Below, piece after piece: positions 9,074 to 16,793 of a stretch of DNA of 64,000 nt. The notes beneath the pieces are model-generated. The model was not told the origin of the DNA. It saw only the letters and a list, made by a program, of their open reading frames with translations, and made no database searches. Both the position numbers and the translations under genes were made by a program. How positions within the stretch are numbered: the first letter of the stretch is position 1; every line of letters starts with the position of its first letter. Source of the stretch: Bacteroidota bacterium (GTDB lineage: Bacteria; Bacteroidota; Bacteroidia; Flavobacteriales_D; Crocinitomicaceae); the NCBI GenBank assembly GCA_006226425.1, contig SBGX01000031.1:248001-312000 (forward strand), given 5' to 3'.

Positions 9074-10483
9074 ATGGATGAGCCACTTAAGGACGGTGAA
9101 GACACCTTCCGAGACCATATAGCAACAGTTAATGAAAAGGGTAAACGTATTTGGGTTTACCCTAAAAAACCGGGCGGAAAGTTCTATAATTACCGAAAAT
9201 GGGTCAGTTATTTTCTACTGTTCCTGCTTTTCGCCTCGCCCCACATCAAATACCATGGAGAACAACTCTTTCTCTTCAATGTCGTAGAGCGGAAGTTTGT
9301 CATTTTCTTCAAGGTTTTCTGGCCTCAGGACTTGTATATTTTCGCCATCGCCATTGTTCTTGGAGTGGTTTTCGTTATTTTCTTTACAATTATTTATGGA
9401 AGAATTTTTTGTGGCTGGGTTTGCCCGCAAACCATCTTCATGGAGATGCTTTTCCGACGGGTTGAATACTGGATCGAAGGAGACTGGACCCATCAAAAAA
9501 AGCTGAGTGCTCAGCCATGGAACACAGAGAAAATACTCAAGCGGGGAGGAAAACACGTCGCTTTCTGGCTGATTTCCTTCATTATTGCCAATACTTTCTT
9601 GAGTTACATCATTGGTTCAGATGAACTTTGGCGAATCGCAACAGACCCCATCGGAGAACACTGGGGTGGTTTCATAGCAATTATCATCTTCACCTACGTT
9701 TTTTACGGTGTGTTTGCCTGGTTGCGTGAACAGGTTTGTACGACAATTTGCCCCTACGGACGTCTGCAGGGAGTTTTACTCGACGAAAATTCCATGGTTG
9801 TCGCCTACGACCACAAGCGAGGTGAAAATCGAGGAAAATTTAAAAAAGGGGAAGACAGAAGTCAAACGAGCAAAGGAGATTGCATCGACTGCAAACAATG
9901 TGTGCACGTCTGCCCGACCGGAATTGATATTCGGAATGGAACGCAATTGGAATGTATTAACTGTACGGCCTGTATCGATGCCTGTGATCACATCATGGAA
10001 GGGGTCGGAATGGAAAAAGGCCTCATCCGCTTCGTGTCCGAAAAAGGAATCACGGAACGTAAAGGTTTTGAATGGACCCGTCGGGTGAAAGCTTATACCT
10101 TCCTGTTGTTCCTGTTAATGGTACTTCTTGGCGTCCTGTTGGTCACGCGAAAAGATGTCGAAACAACCATTTTGAGACAGCGCGGATCTACTTTCCAGAT
10201 CACCGACGACAAACAGATTTCCAACATTTTTGAGATCAACATGACGAACAAAACCCGCCATGATTTCAACATCAGGTTGACGACCGATTGCAAGGATTGC
10301 TCCATCAAAACGGTGGTCAAAAAAATGAAATTGGACAAAGAGAAAAGAATGAAAGAACGCTTTATCATGAAAATGCCTGTATCGAATATCTCTGGAGGCA
10401 AACGCATGATTAAGGTTCAAATTTGGGGGAACGGAAAACTTCTGGAAGAAACAGAAGTCAAATTTATAGGTCCGCTCCTGTAA
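9074..10483 (+). CDS. ccoG: CcoG, cbb3 oxidase assembly ferredoxin-like membrane protein
   Basis: Membrane protein of 469 residues with about five transmembrane helices and cluster-binding cysteines: CGWVCPQT, CTTICPYG, and two 4Fe-4S motifs in CIDCKQCVHVCPTG and CINCTACIDACD. The C-terminal ~130 residues form an Ig-like periplasmic domain. In other bacteria CcoG/RdxA/FixG helps cbb3 maturation, reportedly by reducing Cu(II) to Cu(I) for delivery to the catalytic site. The start ATG at 9074 is 5 bp after the ccoP stop. All expected cysteines are present. Confidence 0.95.
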   Translation: MDEPLKDGEDTFRDHIATVNEKGKRIWVYPKKPGGKFYNYRKWVSYFLLFLLFASPHIKYHGEQLFLFNVVERKFVIFFKVFWPQDLYIFAIAIVLGVVFVIFFTIIYGRIFCGWVCPQTIFMEMLFRRVEYWIEGDWTHQKKLSAQPWNTEKILKRGGKHVAFWLISFIIANTFLSYIIGSDELWRIATDPIGEHWGGFIAIIIFTYVFYGVFAWLREQVCTTICPYGRLQGVLLDENSMVVAYDHKRGENRGKFKKGEDRSQTSKGDCIDCKQCVHVCPTGIDIRNGTQLECINCTACIDACDHIMEGVGMEKGLIRFVSEKGITERKGFEWTRRVKAYTFLLFLLMVLLGVLLVTRKDVETTILRQRGSTFQITDDKQISNIFEINMTNKTRHDFNIRLTTDCKDCSIKTVVKKMKLDKEKRMKERFIMKMPVSNISGGKRMIKVQIWGNGKLLEETEVKFIGPLL

Positions 10484-10500
10484 CTTTAACTATTTGAGCT

Positions 10501-10926
10501 ATGAACTGGGGAAAAGGAATCATATTAGCCATGGGCTTATTTATCAGTTTCATTGTTGTACTGATTGTCATCTTCTTTTCGAATCGCATCGATTTGGTCA
10601 GCGAAAACTACTATGAACAGGAGATTTCCTACGAAAGTGAGATTTTGGCCCGACAAAACTGGCAGCAGAGTCAGTCTGAAGTGGCCTTTGAATTGGGAGA
10701 AGAACACTTGAGCGTCAAACTTCCCGAAATTGAAGGGGTCACGTCTTACAAGCTGGAACTTTACCGTCCGAATGATATCGAAAAGGATCTCCTTTTTGAG
10801 ATCAACGATACCAAAACCTTCCTGATTGATCGAAAACAGTTGGAACCCGGACAATACGAATATAAAATTCGGGCGGCCGGCAATGGAAAGGAATATTTGA
10901 ATTCTGGAAAATACTACGTCAAATGA
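10501..10926 (+). CDS. ccoH: CcoH (FixH-family) oxidase assembly protein
   Basis: A 141-residue membrane-anchored protein. It has a short N-terminal cytoplasmic stretch, one helix (IILAMGLFISFIVVLIVIFF), then a FixH-like periplasmic beta-domain. The signature NRIDLVSENYYEQEISYESEI after the helix resembles the conserved FixH segment. CcoH associates with CcoP and supports assembly of the cbb3 complex. It overlaps the next gene by 4 bp (ATGA), so the two are translationally coupled. Position after ccoG matches the usual ccoGH order. Confidence 0.88.
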   Translation: MNWGKGIILAMGLFISFIVVLIVIFFSNRIDLVSENYYEQEISYESEILARQNWQQSQSEVAFELGEEHLSVKLPEIEGVTSYKLELYRPNDIEKDLLFEINDTKTFLIDRKQLEPGQYEYKIRAAGNGKEYLNSGKYYVK

Positions 10927-11687
10927 TGATCTTCTGGACAAGCTTTATTCTTGGGATCGGATCCAGTTTTCACTGTCTGGGCATGTGCGGCCCACTGGCT
11001 TTGGCCATTCCGGTCAATCGCTCAAGCACCACCTCTACCCTTCTCGGAATCCTTCAATACAATCTCGGCAGAATCAGTGCTTACGCCCTGTTGGGAGTGC
11101 TTATTGGCTTTATTGGGATCAGTATTGAATTGCTTGGAGTACTTCAAATACTGAGTATCCTCGCCGGAATTCTATTGATTCTTTTTGCCTGGAGCAGGAA
11201 ATTCAGTAATATGTCAGCTTTTCAACCCATCTCGGACTTTCTAAGGAAATTTTCAAGTAAGTACATGGGAAAACTGCTGGCATCGGAATCCCGCCTGAAA
11301 CTTTTTGGTTTAGGTGCCCTGAACGGAATCCTTCCCTGTGGGATGGTCTATCTGGCTTTAATGAATGCTCTTTTGAGTGGTGATCCTTTCGGAGGCGCCA
11401 TGGCCATGGGATTTTTTGGACTGGGGACACTTCCCGCAATGATGGCCGTTGGTTTTGCCGCCAAACGTTTCTCAGGTGGAATTCGTACCAAAATTTCCAA
11501 GTGGTCTCCTTACCTCATCACCCTGGTTGGAGTCCTGGTCATTCTCCGCGGAGCAAACCTGGATATTCCGTACCTCAGCCCGAAGATCAGTCTGAAGAAA
11601 CATCAGGAAATGGCCATCGAAAACAAAAAAGCAGCTCCTGAAGTGGAAATGAGCTGTTGCCACAGCAAAGAAAGTTGTGAGGACTAG
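10923..11687 (+). CDS. SafE/UreH-like membrane protein with Cys/His-rich tail
   Basis: A 254-residue membrane protein of the sulfite-exporter TauE/SafE (UreH-like, DsbD-2) family with about six helices. Family motifs are visible: FHCLGMCGPLALAIP near the N-terminus and NGILPCGMVYLAL in the second half, each with a conserved Cys next to Pro or Gly. In Bacteroidota this family regularly follows ccoH and is presumed to take part in metal or redox handling for oxidase maturation; no transport substrate is proven. The C-terminal tail contains CCHSKESC, a plausible soft-metal ligand set. Its stop codon shares the palindrome CTAG with that of the convergent gene. Confidence 0.85.
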   Translation: MMIFWTSFILGIGSSFHCLGMCGPLALAIPVNRSSTTSTLLGILQYNLGRISAYALLGVLIGFIGISIELLGVLQILSILAGILLILFAWSRKFSNMSAFQPISDFLRKFSSKYMGKLLASESRLKLFGLGALNGILPCGMVYLALMNALLSGDPFGGAMAMGFFGLGTLPAMMAVGFAAKRFSGGIRTKISKWSPYLITLVGVLVILRGANLDIPYLSPKISLKKHQEMAIENKKAAPEVEMSCCHSKESCED

Positions 11688-12958
11688 AGTTTTCTTCGGG
11701 AAAGCTTTCTGAAACTATTGTGATCGTACAAATAATAGAGGAACCCATTTCTAATTTTGAGTCGGACATGCTCGGGATTCGACTTTTCCCCTACCGACTT
11801 TAGACTTGCATCGCCCAAATTCACTTCGAAAAAGGAGGAGCTTCCATTACGTTTAATCTCCAGATAATACCCAAAACTAAAAGGATCCTTTTGAACACTA
11901 ACTCTCCCCTTTTTATCCCAATTCAATTGAAGTTCTTTATTGACCTTTTGTTGTGATTTGTCAAAAAACAAGAGTTTTTTTTGCTCCAGGTCGAACAACA
12001 AGATTTCCGCTCCATGATCGAAGCAAACAATGTTCAACGGAAGGCTCCGAATAGAACGATACCATATGAGTTGTGATTTAGTAACCACATTCATTAACTC
12101 AACAACATCTCCGGTCCAAAAACCATTCAAAATAATATTTGCCTCCTCCGGAACAGAAGCGTGATATAGTGACAAGAGCAAATTATACTCCTTCCGGGCA
12201 ACCAACTCAGCCACACTATCGCGGTAGTAATATATAATTTCGGTCGCCTTTCCCGATTCCTTGTAAAGTAGATAAAAGCGTTGGTTATGATGGCTGTAGT
12301 CATAAGCATAAATCCCATGATCTCCTCCAGCAATCGTCTTTTGCAAAAATCGTTTGTAGTCCCCAATAGGATAAGTTCTGTAGATTCCAATCCCCAGATC
12401 TAAAATAACCTGGTAAATGCTGTCTTTTGAAAGGATATGAAAATTTCCCAAATAGTCCTGAAAAAATGATTCCGGCTTGAAATTCAGAGAGACTTCATTT
12501 TCTATTTTTTCAAAGCTTTCGCGACTTAAGAAGTATTGGTTTTTTCTTTTTTTCAGCAGAATAAGGTCATTCTCCCCTATTAATTCATAGTCCAACAAAT
12601 GTTCGTTCAATCTTCCGACTGTCAGCACTTGTTGTTTTCGTTCCACCCGAACTTCTTCCAATTGCTGCACTTTCTCATCCAATTCAAAAACGTGTCGAAT
12701 AGTATCCTGATCGTTGGCGGGAACAAGCCAGACCGAAGAAGAAAAATTCCCCCAAAAACACTGAATGGAATCCTGATTCCGAACAGCTAGTTTGATACTC
12801 CCCTTTGAAGAAGATTCCCCAACTAAACGATTGTTAACATACACTCTCCCATTGGCAACTACTTCCCCATTTCTGACCAACAGTCCTTCAAGAATCTTTT
12901 GTCCGGAAACTTCAGTCAAAAAGAATAGAAAAAAAAGACTTATCAAAAGAGATCTCAC
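11684..12958 (-). CDS. Exported protein of unknown function (paralogue of the 29685-31052 gene)
   Basis: I do not recognise a named family. Starting from GTG at 12958 the N-terminus MRSLLISLFFLFFLTEVSGQ is a good signal peptide. An upstream ATG at 12991 is in frame but would bury the signal. TATATTGG, close to TAnnTTTG, lies 4 nt before the GTG. Residues about 20-95 look like a carboxypeptidase-regulatory-like beta-sandwich (LVRNGEVVANGRVYVNN, then KGSIKLAVR). The rest has repeating short beta-strands such as YLGNFHILSKDSIYQV, suggesting a beta-propeller. The protein at 29685-31052 has the same layout and similar local motifs. It is divergent from paaA and may share the FNR-type box in the intergenic region. 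Confidence 0.7.
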   Translation of the reverse strand: MRSLLISLFFLFFLTEVSGQKILEGLLVRNGEVVANGRVYVNNRLVGESSSKGSIKLAVRNQDSIQCFWGNFSSSVWLVPANDQDTIRHVFELDEKVQQLEEVRVERKQQVLTVGRLNEHLLDYELIGENDLILLKKRKNQYFLSRESFEKIENEVSLNFKPESFFQDYLGNFHILSKDSIYQVILDLGIGIYRTYPIGDYKRFLQKTIAGGDHGIYAYDYSHHNQRFYLLYKESGKATEIIYYYRDSVAELVARKEYNLLLSLYHASVPEEANIILNGFWTGDVVELMNVVTKSQLIWYRSIRSLPLNIVCFDHGAEILLFDLEQKKLLFFDKSQQKVNKELQLNWDKKGRVSVQKDPFSFGYYLEIKRNGSSSFFEVNLGDASLKSVGEKSNPEHVRLKIRNGFLYYLYDHNSFRKLSRRKL

Positions 12959-13059
12959 CTGACCAATATAATGAAAATCCAAACCGTCCATCCTCAAAAA
13001 GGCTCAATGGTTGGTCTAAACGAGTAAAGTGTAAAATATGACGAATATCATGTTTTGAC

Positions 13060-13073
13060 TTGATAGCTATCAT
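13060..13073 (+). promoter_or_regulatory. FNR-type operator between paaA and the divergent gene
   Basis: The sequence TTGATAGCTATCAT matches the FNR consensus TTGAT-N4-ATCAA at every base but the last, with a perfect TGAT/ATCA dyad. Its centre is 36.5 bp upstream of the end of a TTTCTTTG -7-like element, which puts it near -41.5 of the predicted paaA start, the class II activator position. It could instead serve the divergent gene that starts at 12958. Confidence 0.78.
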
Positions 13074-13095
13074 TCCGGGGAAGCCTCTTCTACTC

Positions 13096-13103
13096 TTTCT
13101 TTG
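13096..13103 (+). promoter_or_regulatory. Putative -7 element of paaABC
   Basis: TTTCTTTG differs from TAnnTTTG at one base. The ATG at 13128 follows after 24 nt, with a purine-rich AGGAG 6 nt before it, an unusually clear Shine-Dalgarno-like stretch for this window. Confidence 0.4.
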
Positions 13104-13127
13104 CAAGTAACTGAAAATAGGAGTGTT

Positions 13128-14078
13128 ATGACAGTTCAAGCAGTAATCGAGCAAGAAAAACTTGCACAATTCGAAGCTAAGATTGAGAACGAAATCAAGA
13201 TCGAGCCCAATGATTGGATGCCTGAAGATTATCGGAAGCATTTGATTCGACAAATTTCCCAGCACGCTCATTCCGAAGTCATCGGGATGCAACCGGAAGG
13301 GAATTGGATCACCCGGGCACCAAGTCTTCGAAGCAAAAAAATACTGCTGGCCAAAATCCAGGATGAGGGAGGACACGGACTTTATCTCTATGCTGCTGCA
13401 GAAACGCTGGGTGTAAGTCGTGAACAGTTCATTTCCTGGCTTCACGAAGGAAAAGCCAAATATGCTTCCGTATTTAACTACCCGACTCTTAATTGGGCAG
13501 ATATCGGAGCTATCGGTTGGCTGGTAGATGGCGCAGCCATTACCAATCAGGTATCTCTGCAACGAACCTCCTACGGTCCATACTCCAGAGCCATGGTGCG
13601 TATCTGCAAAGAAGAATCATTTCATCAAAGACAGGGATACGAGATCATGTGGAGAATGATGGAAGGAACAAAGGATCAACAGCGAATGGCGCAGGATGCC
13701 CTCAATAGATGGTGGTGGCCTTCCCTGATGATGTTTGGACCTCACGATACGGACTCTCCGCGTTCAGAAAAAGCCATCCAATGGAAAATCAAGCGGGAAA
13801 GCAATGATCGACTCCGGGAAAAATTCATCAATAAGACCATTCCTCAAGCCGAATTGATCGGTCTAAAGGTTCCTGACCCGGAACTTCGTCTAAATGAAGA
13901 CGGAACCTATCAGCACGGAGACATTAACTGGGACGAATTTTACGCCGTAATTAACGGAAACGGTCCCTGTAACAAACAACGACTTCAACACCATATCAAG
14001 GCCCATCAGGATGGTGCCTGGGTAAGGGAAACAGCAGCTATTCACCAGCAAAAAATGAACAATCATGGAAAGCACTAA
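13128..14078 (+). CDS. paaA: PaaA, 1,2-phenylacetyl-CoA epoxidase catalytic subunit
   Basis: Catalytic alpha subunit of the multicomponent oxygenase that converts phenylacetyl-CoA to its ring 1,2-epoxide, the first O2-dependent step of aerobic phenylacetate breakdown. The 316-residue protein is ferritin-like. It has both ExxH di-iron motifs, EGGH in [12 protein letters not shown] and ESFH in [12 protein letters not shown], plus the expected upstream Glu in HAHSEVIG. Length fits the family. I chose ATG 13128 ([11 protein letters not shown]), after the AGGAG; the TTG at 13101 lies within the presumed promoter. The end overlaps paaB by 14 bp. An FNR-type box lies upstream. Confidence 0.94.
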   Translation: MTVQAVIEQEKLAQFEAKIENEIKIEPNDWMPEDYRKHLIRQISQHAHSEVIGMQPEGNWITRAPSLRSKKILLAKIQDEGGHGLYLYAAAETLGVSREQFISWLHEGKAKYASVFNYPTLNWADIGAIGWLVDGAAITNQVSLQRTSYGPYSRAMVRICKEESFHQRQGYEIMWRMMEGTKDQQRMAQDALNRWWWPSLMMFGPHDTDSPRSEKAIQWKIKRESNDRLREKFINKTIPQAELIGLKVPDPELRLNEDGTYQHGDINWDEFYAVINGNGPCNKQRLQHHIKAHQDGAWVRETAAIHQQKMNNHGKH

Positions 14079-14361
14079 CGATCAACAGGGAGAATTGTAC
14101 GAAGTATTCATACAGTCAAAGCCAGGTCAAAGTTTTAAACATGCGGGAAGCGTTCATGCCTTTGATAAGAATATGGCCCTTCAAAATGCACGCGACACCT
14201 ATACCCGAAGAAATGAGGGAACCGGAATTTGGGTCGTCCCAAGCAAAGAAATCACCGCTTTATCGCTGGAAGAACAGGCCTACTTTGTAGAGCCTTCGAC
14301 AGATAAGATTTATCGTCATCCGACCTTTTATAATCTACCGGAAGGGGTTAAAAACATGTAA
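14065..14361 (+). CDS. paaB: PaaB, phenylacetyl-CoA epoxidase subunit
   Basis: Small beta-type subunit of 98 residues with the PaaB signature [20 protein letters not shown] and the later segment IWVVPSKEI. PaaB bridges the PaaAC heterodimers and is needed for a functional complex. It overlaps paaA by 14 bp and is 2 bp from paaC, so the three genes form one unit. Confidence 0.93.
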   Translation: MESTNDQQGELYEVFIQSKPGQSFKHAGSVHAFDKNMALQNARDTYTRRNEGTGIWVVPSKEITALSLEEQAYFVEPSTDKIYRHPTFYNLPEGVKNM

Positions 14362-14363
14362 TC

Positions 14364-15110
14364 ATGGAGCATAAAGAAAAATTCTATCTTCAAATTGCTG
14401 ACAATGCACTGATTCTCAGTCATCGACTAAGTGAATATTGTAGCAACGCCCCTTTTCTGGAAGAAGATCTTGCCAATACGAATGTAGCATTGGATTTGAT
14501 CGGGCTGGCCGAAAGTGTTTACACAGAGTTAGCTTCTCAAAAGGGGACCGGAACTGCCGACGACTATGCTTACCGGAGAACCGAAGAGCAATTCTTTAAT
14601 TGCACCATGACTGAATTGGATTACCCTGACTTCGCTCATTTGATGGTCAGACAATTCTTCATGGACAATTTTCATTTTCATTTTTTCTCTGAATTGGTGC
14701 ACAGCAAAGACGAGTTCTTGAGCGCCCTGGCCCTCAAGAGCATTAAAGAGGTTACGTATCATCTCCGCAGAAGCTCGGAATGGATCATCCGAATGGGAGA
14801 CGGAACAGAAGAGGCCCATCAGCGAATGATAGCAGCCATTGAAAGAATGTGGTCGCACCATGAAGAACTTTTCACTCCCTCAGAGGCGGACCTGGAAATG
14901 CTAAACAATAACGTAGCCCCAAATTTGAGCCGGATTAAGGAGCTTTGTATGCAAAAAGTACAGGAAATCTTCTACTTTGCTAAACTAGCCGTTCCGGAAA
15001 CGATTCCGAATGCTTATCAAGGGAAAAAGGGAATTCATACGGAACAAATGGGGCACATCCTCAGTGAAATGCAATTCCTTCCTGGGAAATACCCGGAAGC
15101 CGTTTGGTAA
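14364..15110 (+). CDS. paaC: PaaC, phenylacetyl-CoA epoxidase structural subunit
   Basis: A 248-residue ferritin-like protein that pairs with PaaA but usually lacks a working iron centre. Features seen are the N-terminal helix LQIADNALILSHRLSEYC, the central HLRRSSEWIIRMGDG and the C-terminal YQGKKGIHTEQMGHILSEMQ, typical of PaaC. It is the last gene of the unit. No paaD, paaE (the reductase that feeds the epoxidase) or paaG follows; a convergent regulator gene begins immediately. The missing partners must lie elsewhere for the complex to work. Its TAA directly abuts the regulator's stop in the palindrome TAATTA. Confidence 0.92.
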   Translation: MEHKEKFYLQIADNALILSHRLSEYCSNAPFLEEDLANTNVALDLIGLAESVYTELASQKGTGTADDYAYRRTEEQFFNCTMTELDYPDFAHLMVRQFFMDNFHFHFFSELVHSKDEFLSALALKSIKEVTYHLRRSSEWIIRMGDGTEEAHQRMIAAIERMWSHHEELFTPSEADLEMLNNNVAPNLSRIKELCMQKVQEIFYFAKLAVPETIPNAYQGKKGIHTEQMGHILSEMQFLPGKYPEAVW

Positions 15111-15800
15111 TTATTTACCAGCTATGTTCATGAGTTTGTGTGCGTCTAAGACCTCCACTTTCCTTGTGTGAATTTCGATCAGGCCTTCCTCTTTGAAGTC
15201 TTTAAGCAAACGAATTAAGGTTTCAGTCGCCGTACCTACAAAGTTGGCCATATCCTCCCGGGAGAGATTGATCATTTCATCTTTGTAAATATTGTTGAGG
15301 ATCAACAACGAAAAAGCAAGACGCTCTCGAACTGACTTTTGTGCCAGATTCGTAATAAAAACAGCACGTTCCCCAAGTTCTCTGGAAAGTTCTCTCATCA
15401 CGTTGTTTCGAAGAGTCAGGTTGCTATCCAGCATGTTCAGAAAATCTTCCTTCCCGATGAAACAGATATTGCAATCTTCCAGGGTAGTTGCTGATACCTT
15501 GTACGGATCACCGCTAAACATAGCTCTAAAACCAATGATCTCTCCAGAACCTGCAATATGGATAATCTGTTCTTTTCCTTCATCTCCACGCGCATACACC
15601 TTGACCTTTCCTTCATTCAAACAGAAGACCCCGCGCGGATAACTTCCTTCCAAAAACAGACCCTGTCCTTTTTTGTAGAAGGAACAAGACTTATGATGAT
15701 CCAAATGATGAACATCATCTTCCGATAATTCACTAAACAAGGAATTTCTCCTGGAAAGGCAGTTTGCACAGGTTACATGTTTGTGATTTGATTCCATCAT
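15111..15800 (-). CDS. FNR-like Crp-family regulator with altered cysteine pattern
   Basis: A 229-residue regulator that aligns well with E. coli FNR. C11 and C14 match FNR C20 and C23, C113 (context LEDCNICFI) matches C122, but the position of FNR C29 is Ser20. Extra cysteines C39, C60 and C110 could supply a fourth cluster ligand. The sensor barrel spans about 35-150, followed by the dimer helix and a winged helix. The recognition helix TATETLIRLLKDF keeps the Glu and Arg of FNR (E209, R213) but has Ile for Ser212. The two FNR-type boxes in this window (5042, 13060) are candidate targets. A role as oxygen or redox sensor is likely but inferred. A good -7 element lies at 15815-15822. Confidence 0.88.
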   Translation of the reverse strand: MMESNHKHVTCANCLSRRNSLFSELSEDDVHHLDHHKSCSFYKKGQGLFLEGSYPRGVFCLNEGKVKVYARGDEGKEQIIHIAGSGEIIGFRAMFSGDPYKVSATTLEDCNICFIGKEDFLNMLDSNLTLRNNVMRELSRELGERAVFITNLAQKSVRERLAFSLLILNNIYKDEMINLSREDMANFVGTATETLIRLLKDFKEEGLIEIHTRKVEVLDAHKLMNIAGK

Positions 15801-15814
15801 TGGCTCGTTTGCAA

Positions 15815-15822
15815 CAAAATTA
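15815..15822 (-). promoter_or_regulatory. -7 element TAATTTTG of the FNR-like gene
   Basis: A perfect TAnnTTTG on the minus strand, 14 nt before the start codon, giving a very short leader. Confidence 0.55.
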
Positions 15823-15857
15823 TAAAAATTGTCTAACTATTCTTATTCCCGAAGGCT

Positions 15858-16793
15858 TCACTTTGCAATTTGAAACAGTGTTAGAAAGCATGCTTCAATG
15901 ACTTTTGCCATGCGTTCTAAATCCAAATTTTCCAATTGATCACTATCCTTATGATATGACTTGTTTCTGTAAAATGCTGTATCTGTTATCATTAGGGCTG
16001 GAAATCCGAACTTCCAATAGTTGAGATGATCTGAAAAATCCACCCCGGTTAATGTGGCTGGTGCGATGAAACGTTTTGTTCGGATCTTTTTTTGTTTTTT
16101 GAACTTTCGGAAAAATCTTCGTTCAAATGCATCACCATTCAATTTTCTCACCAAAGTGATATAATTCCCACGGCTTCCATAAATCCCCTTGAGCATCCGC
16201 AAAGGATAGTCCTGTGTTTTTTTCTCATCTTTGAAGTACCCAATCATCTCAAGTACCACCATGCCTTTTACCGGGATATTCCGTTCATACAAATCATGGG
16301 CGTGGACATAACTTCCCATCTGTTCCGTCCTGAAAAATGGAGGCTCTTCTAGTGTATAAGCTACTAAATCAACCCGTTTTGAAAGATTTTTTCCCTGAAA
16401 TAAACGTGCCAATTCGAGCAAACCAGTCACCCCGCTGGCGTTGTCATCGGCTCCTTCCTGATCTCCACAAACATCGTAATGAGCTCCAACAATAATACGT
16501 TCCGCGTCTCTTGGACCAAAAGTGGCAATGACATTCCGGTACCGCTCGCCATGGACCAGATAACTCTGTTCATATACACTATCTGCCCATTTTGAAAATT
16601 CCTGGAGTATATAATCGGCGGTACGATCCAATTGTTTAACGTGTTTGTAGTTCCGAAATTGAGGTGTTTTTGTCAGGTTATGCAAGTGCTCCCTTAAGCT
16701 TCCGGGCATGACAACAATATTTTCCTGAGAAATTCCAAAACAGGAAAGCAATAAAAGAACTGCTAATAAGTGGATTTTCAGATTTTGATCCAT
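15858..16793 (-). CDS. M28-family zinc aminopeptidase, exported
   Basis: Secreted or periplasmic metallopeptidase of 311 residues. It has a signal peptide (IHLLAVLLLLSCFGISQ) and a catalytic M28 domain with zinc ligands in GAHYD, ADDNASG, the LEEPP glutamate pair, the LEMIGY acidic residue and the late histidine in NKSYHKDSD. Family members release N-terminal amino acids from peptides. The start ATG overlaps the stop of the upstream aminotransferase gene by one base (TAATG), so the two are translationally coupled. No sorting domain is present. Substrate preference cannot be read from sequence. Confidence 0.9.
   Translation of the reverse strand: MDQNLKIHLLAVLLLLSCFGISQENIVVMPGSLREHLHNLTKTPQFRNYKHVKQLDRTADYILQEFSKWADSVYEQSYLVHGERYRNVIATFGPRDAERIIVGAHYDVCGDQEGADDNASGVTGLLELARLFQGKNLSKRVDLVAYTLEEPPFFRTEQMGSYVHAHDLYERNIPVKGMVVLEMIGYFKDEKKTQDYPLRMLKGIYGSRGNYITLVRKLNGDAFERRFFRKFKKQKKIRTKRFIAPATLTGVDFSDHLNYWKFGFPALMITDTAFYRNKSYHKDSDQLENLDLERMAKVIEACFLTLFQIAK

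Noticed and set aside
15105-15120. TGGTAATTATTTACCA as a terminator for paaC and the regulator
   Set aside because: Perfect 6-bp arms but an AT-rich stem and no T-tract on either side. I treat it as a by-product of the abutting stops.
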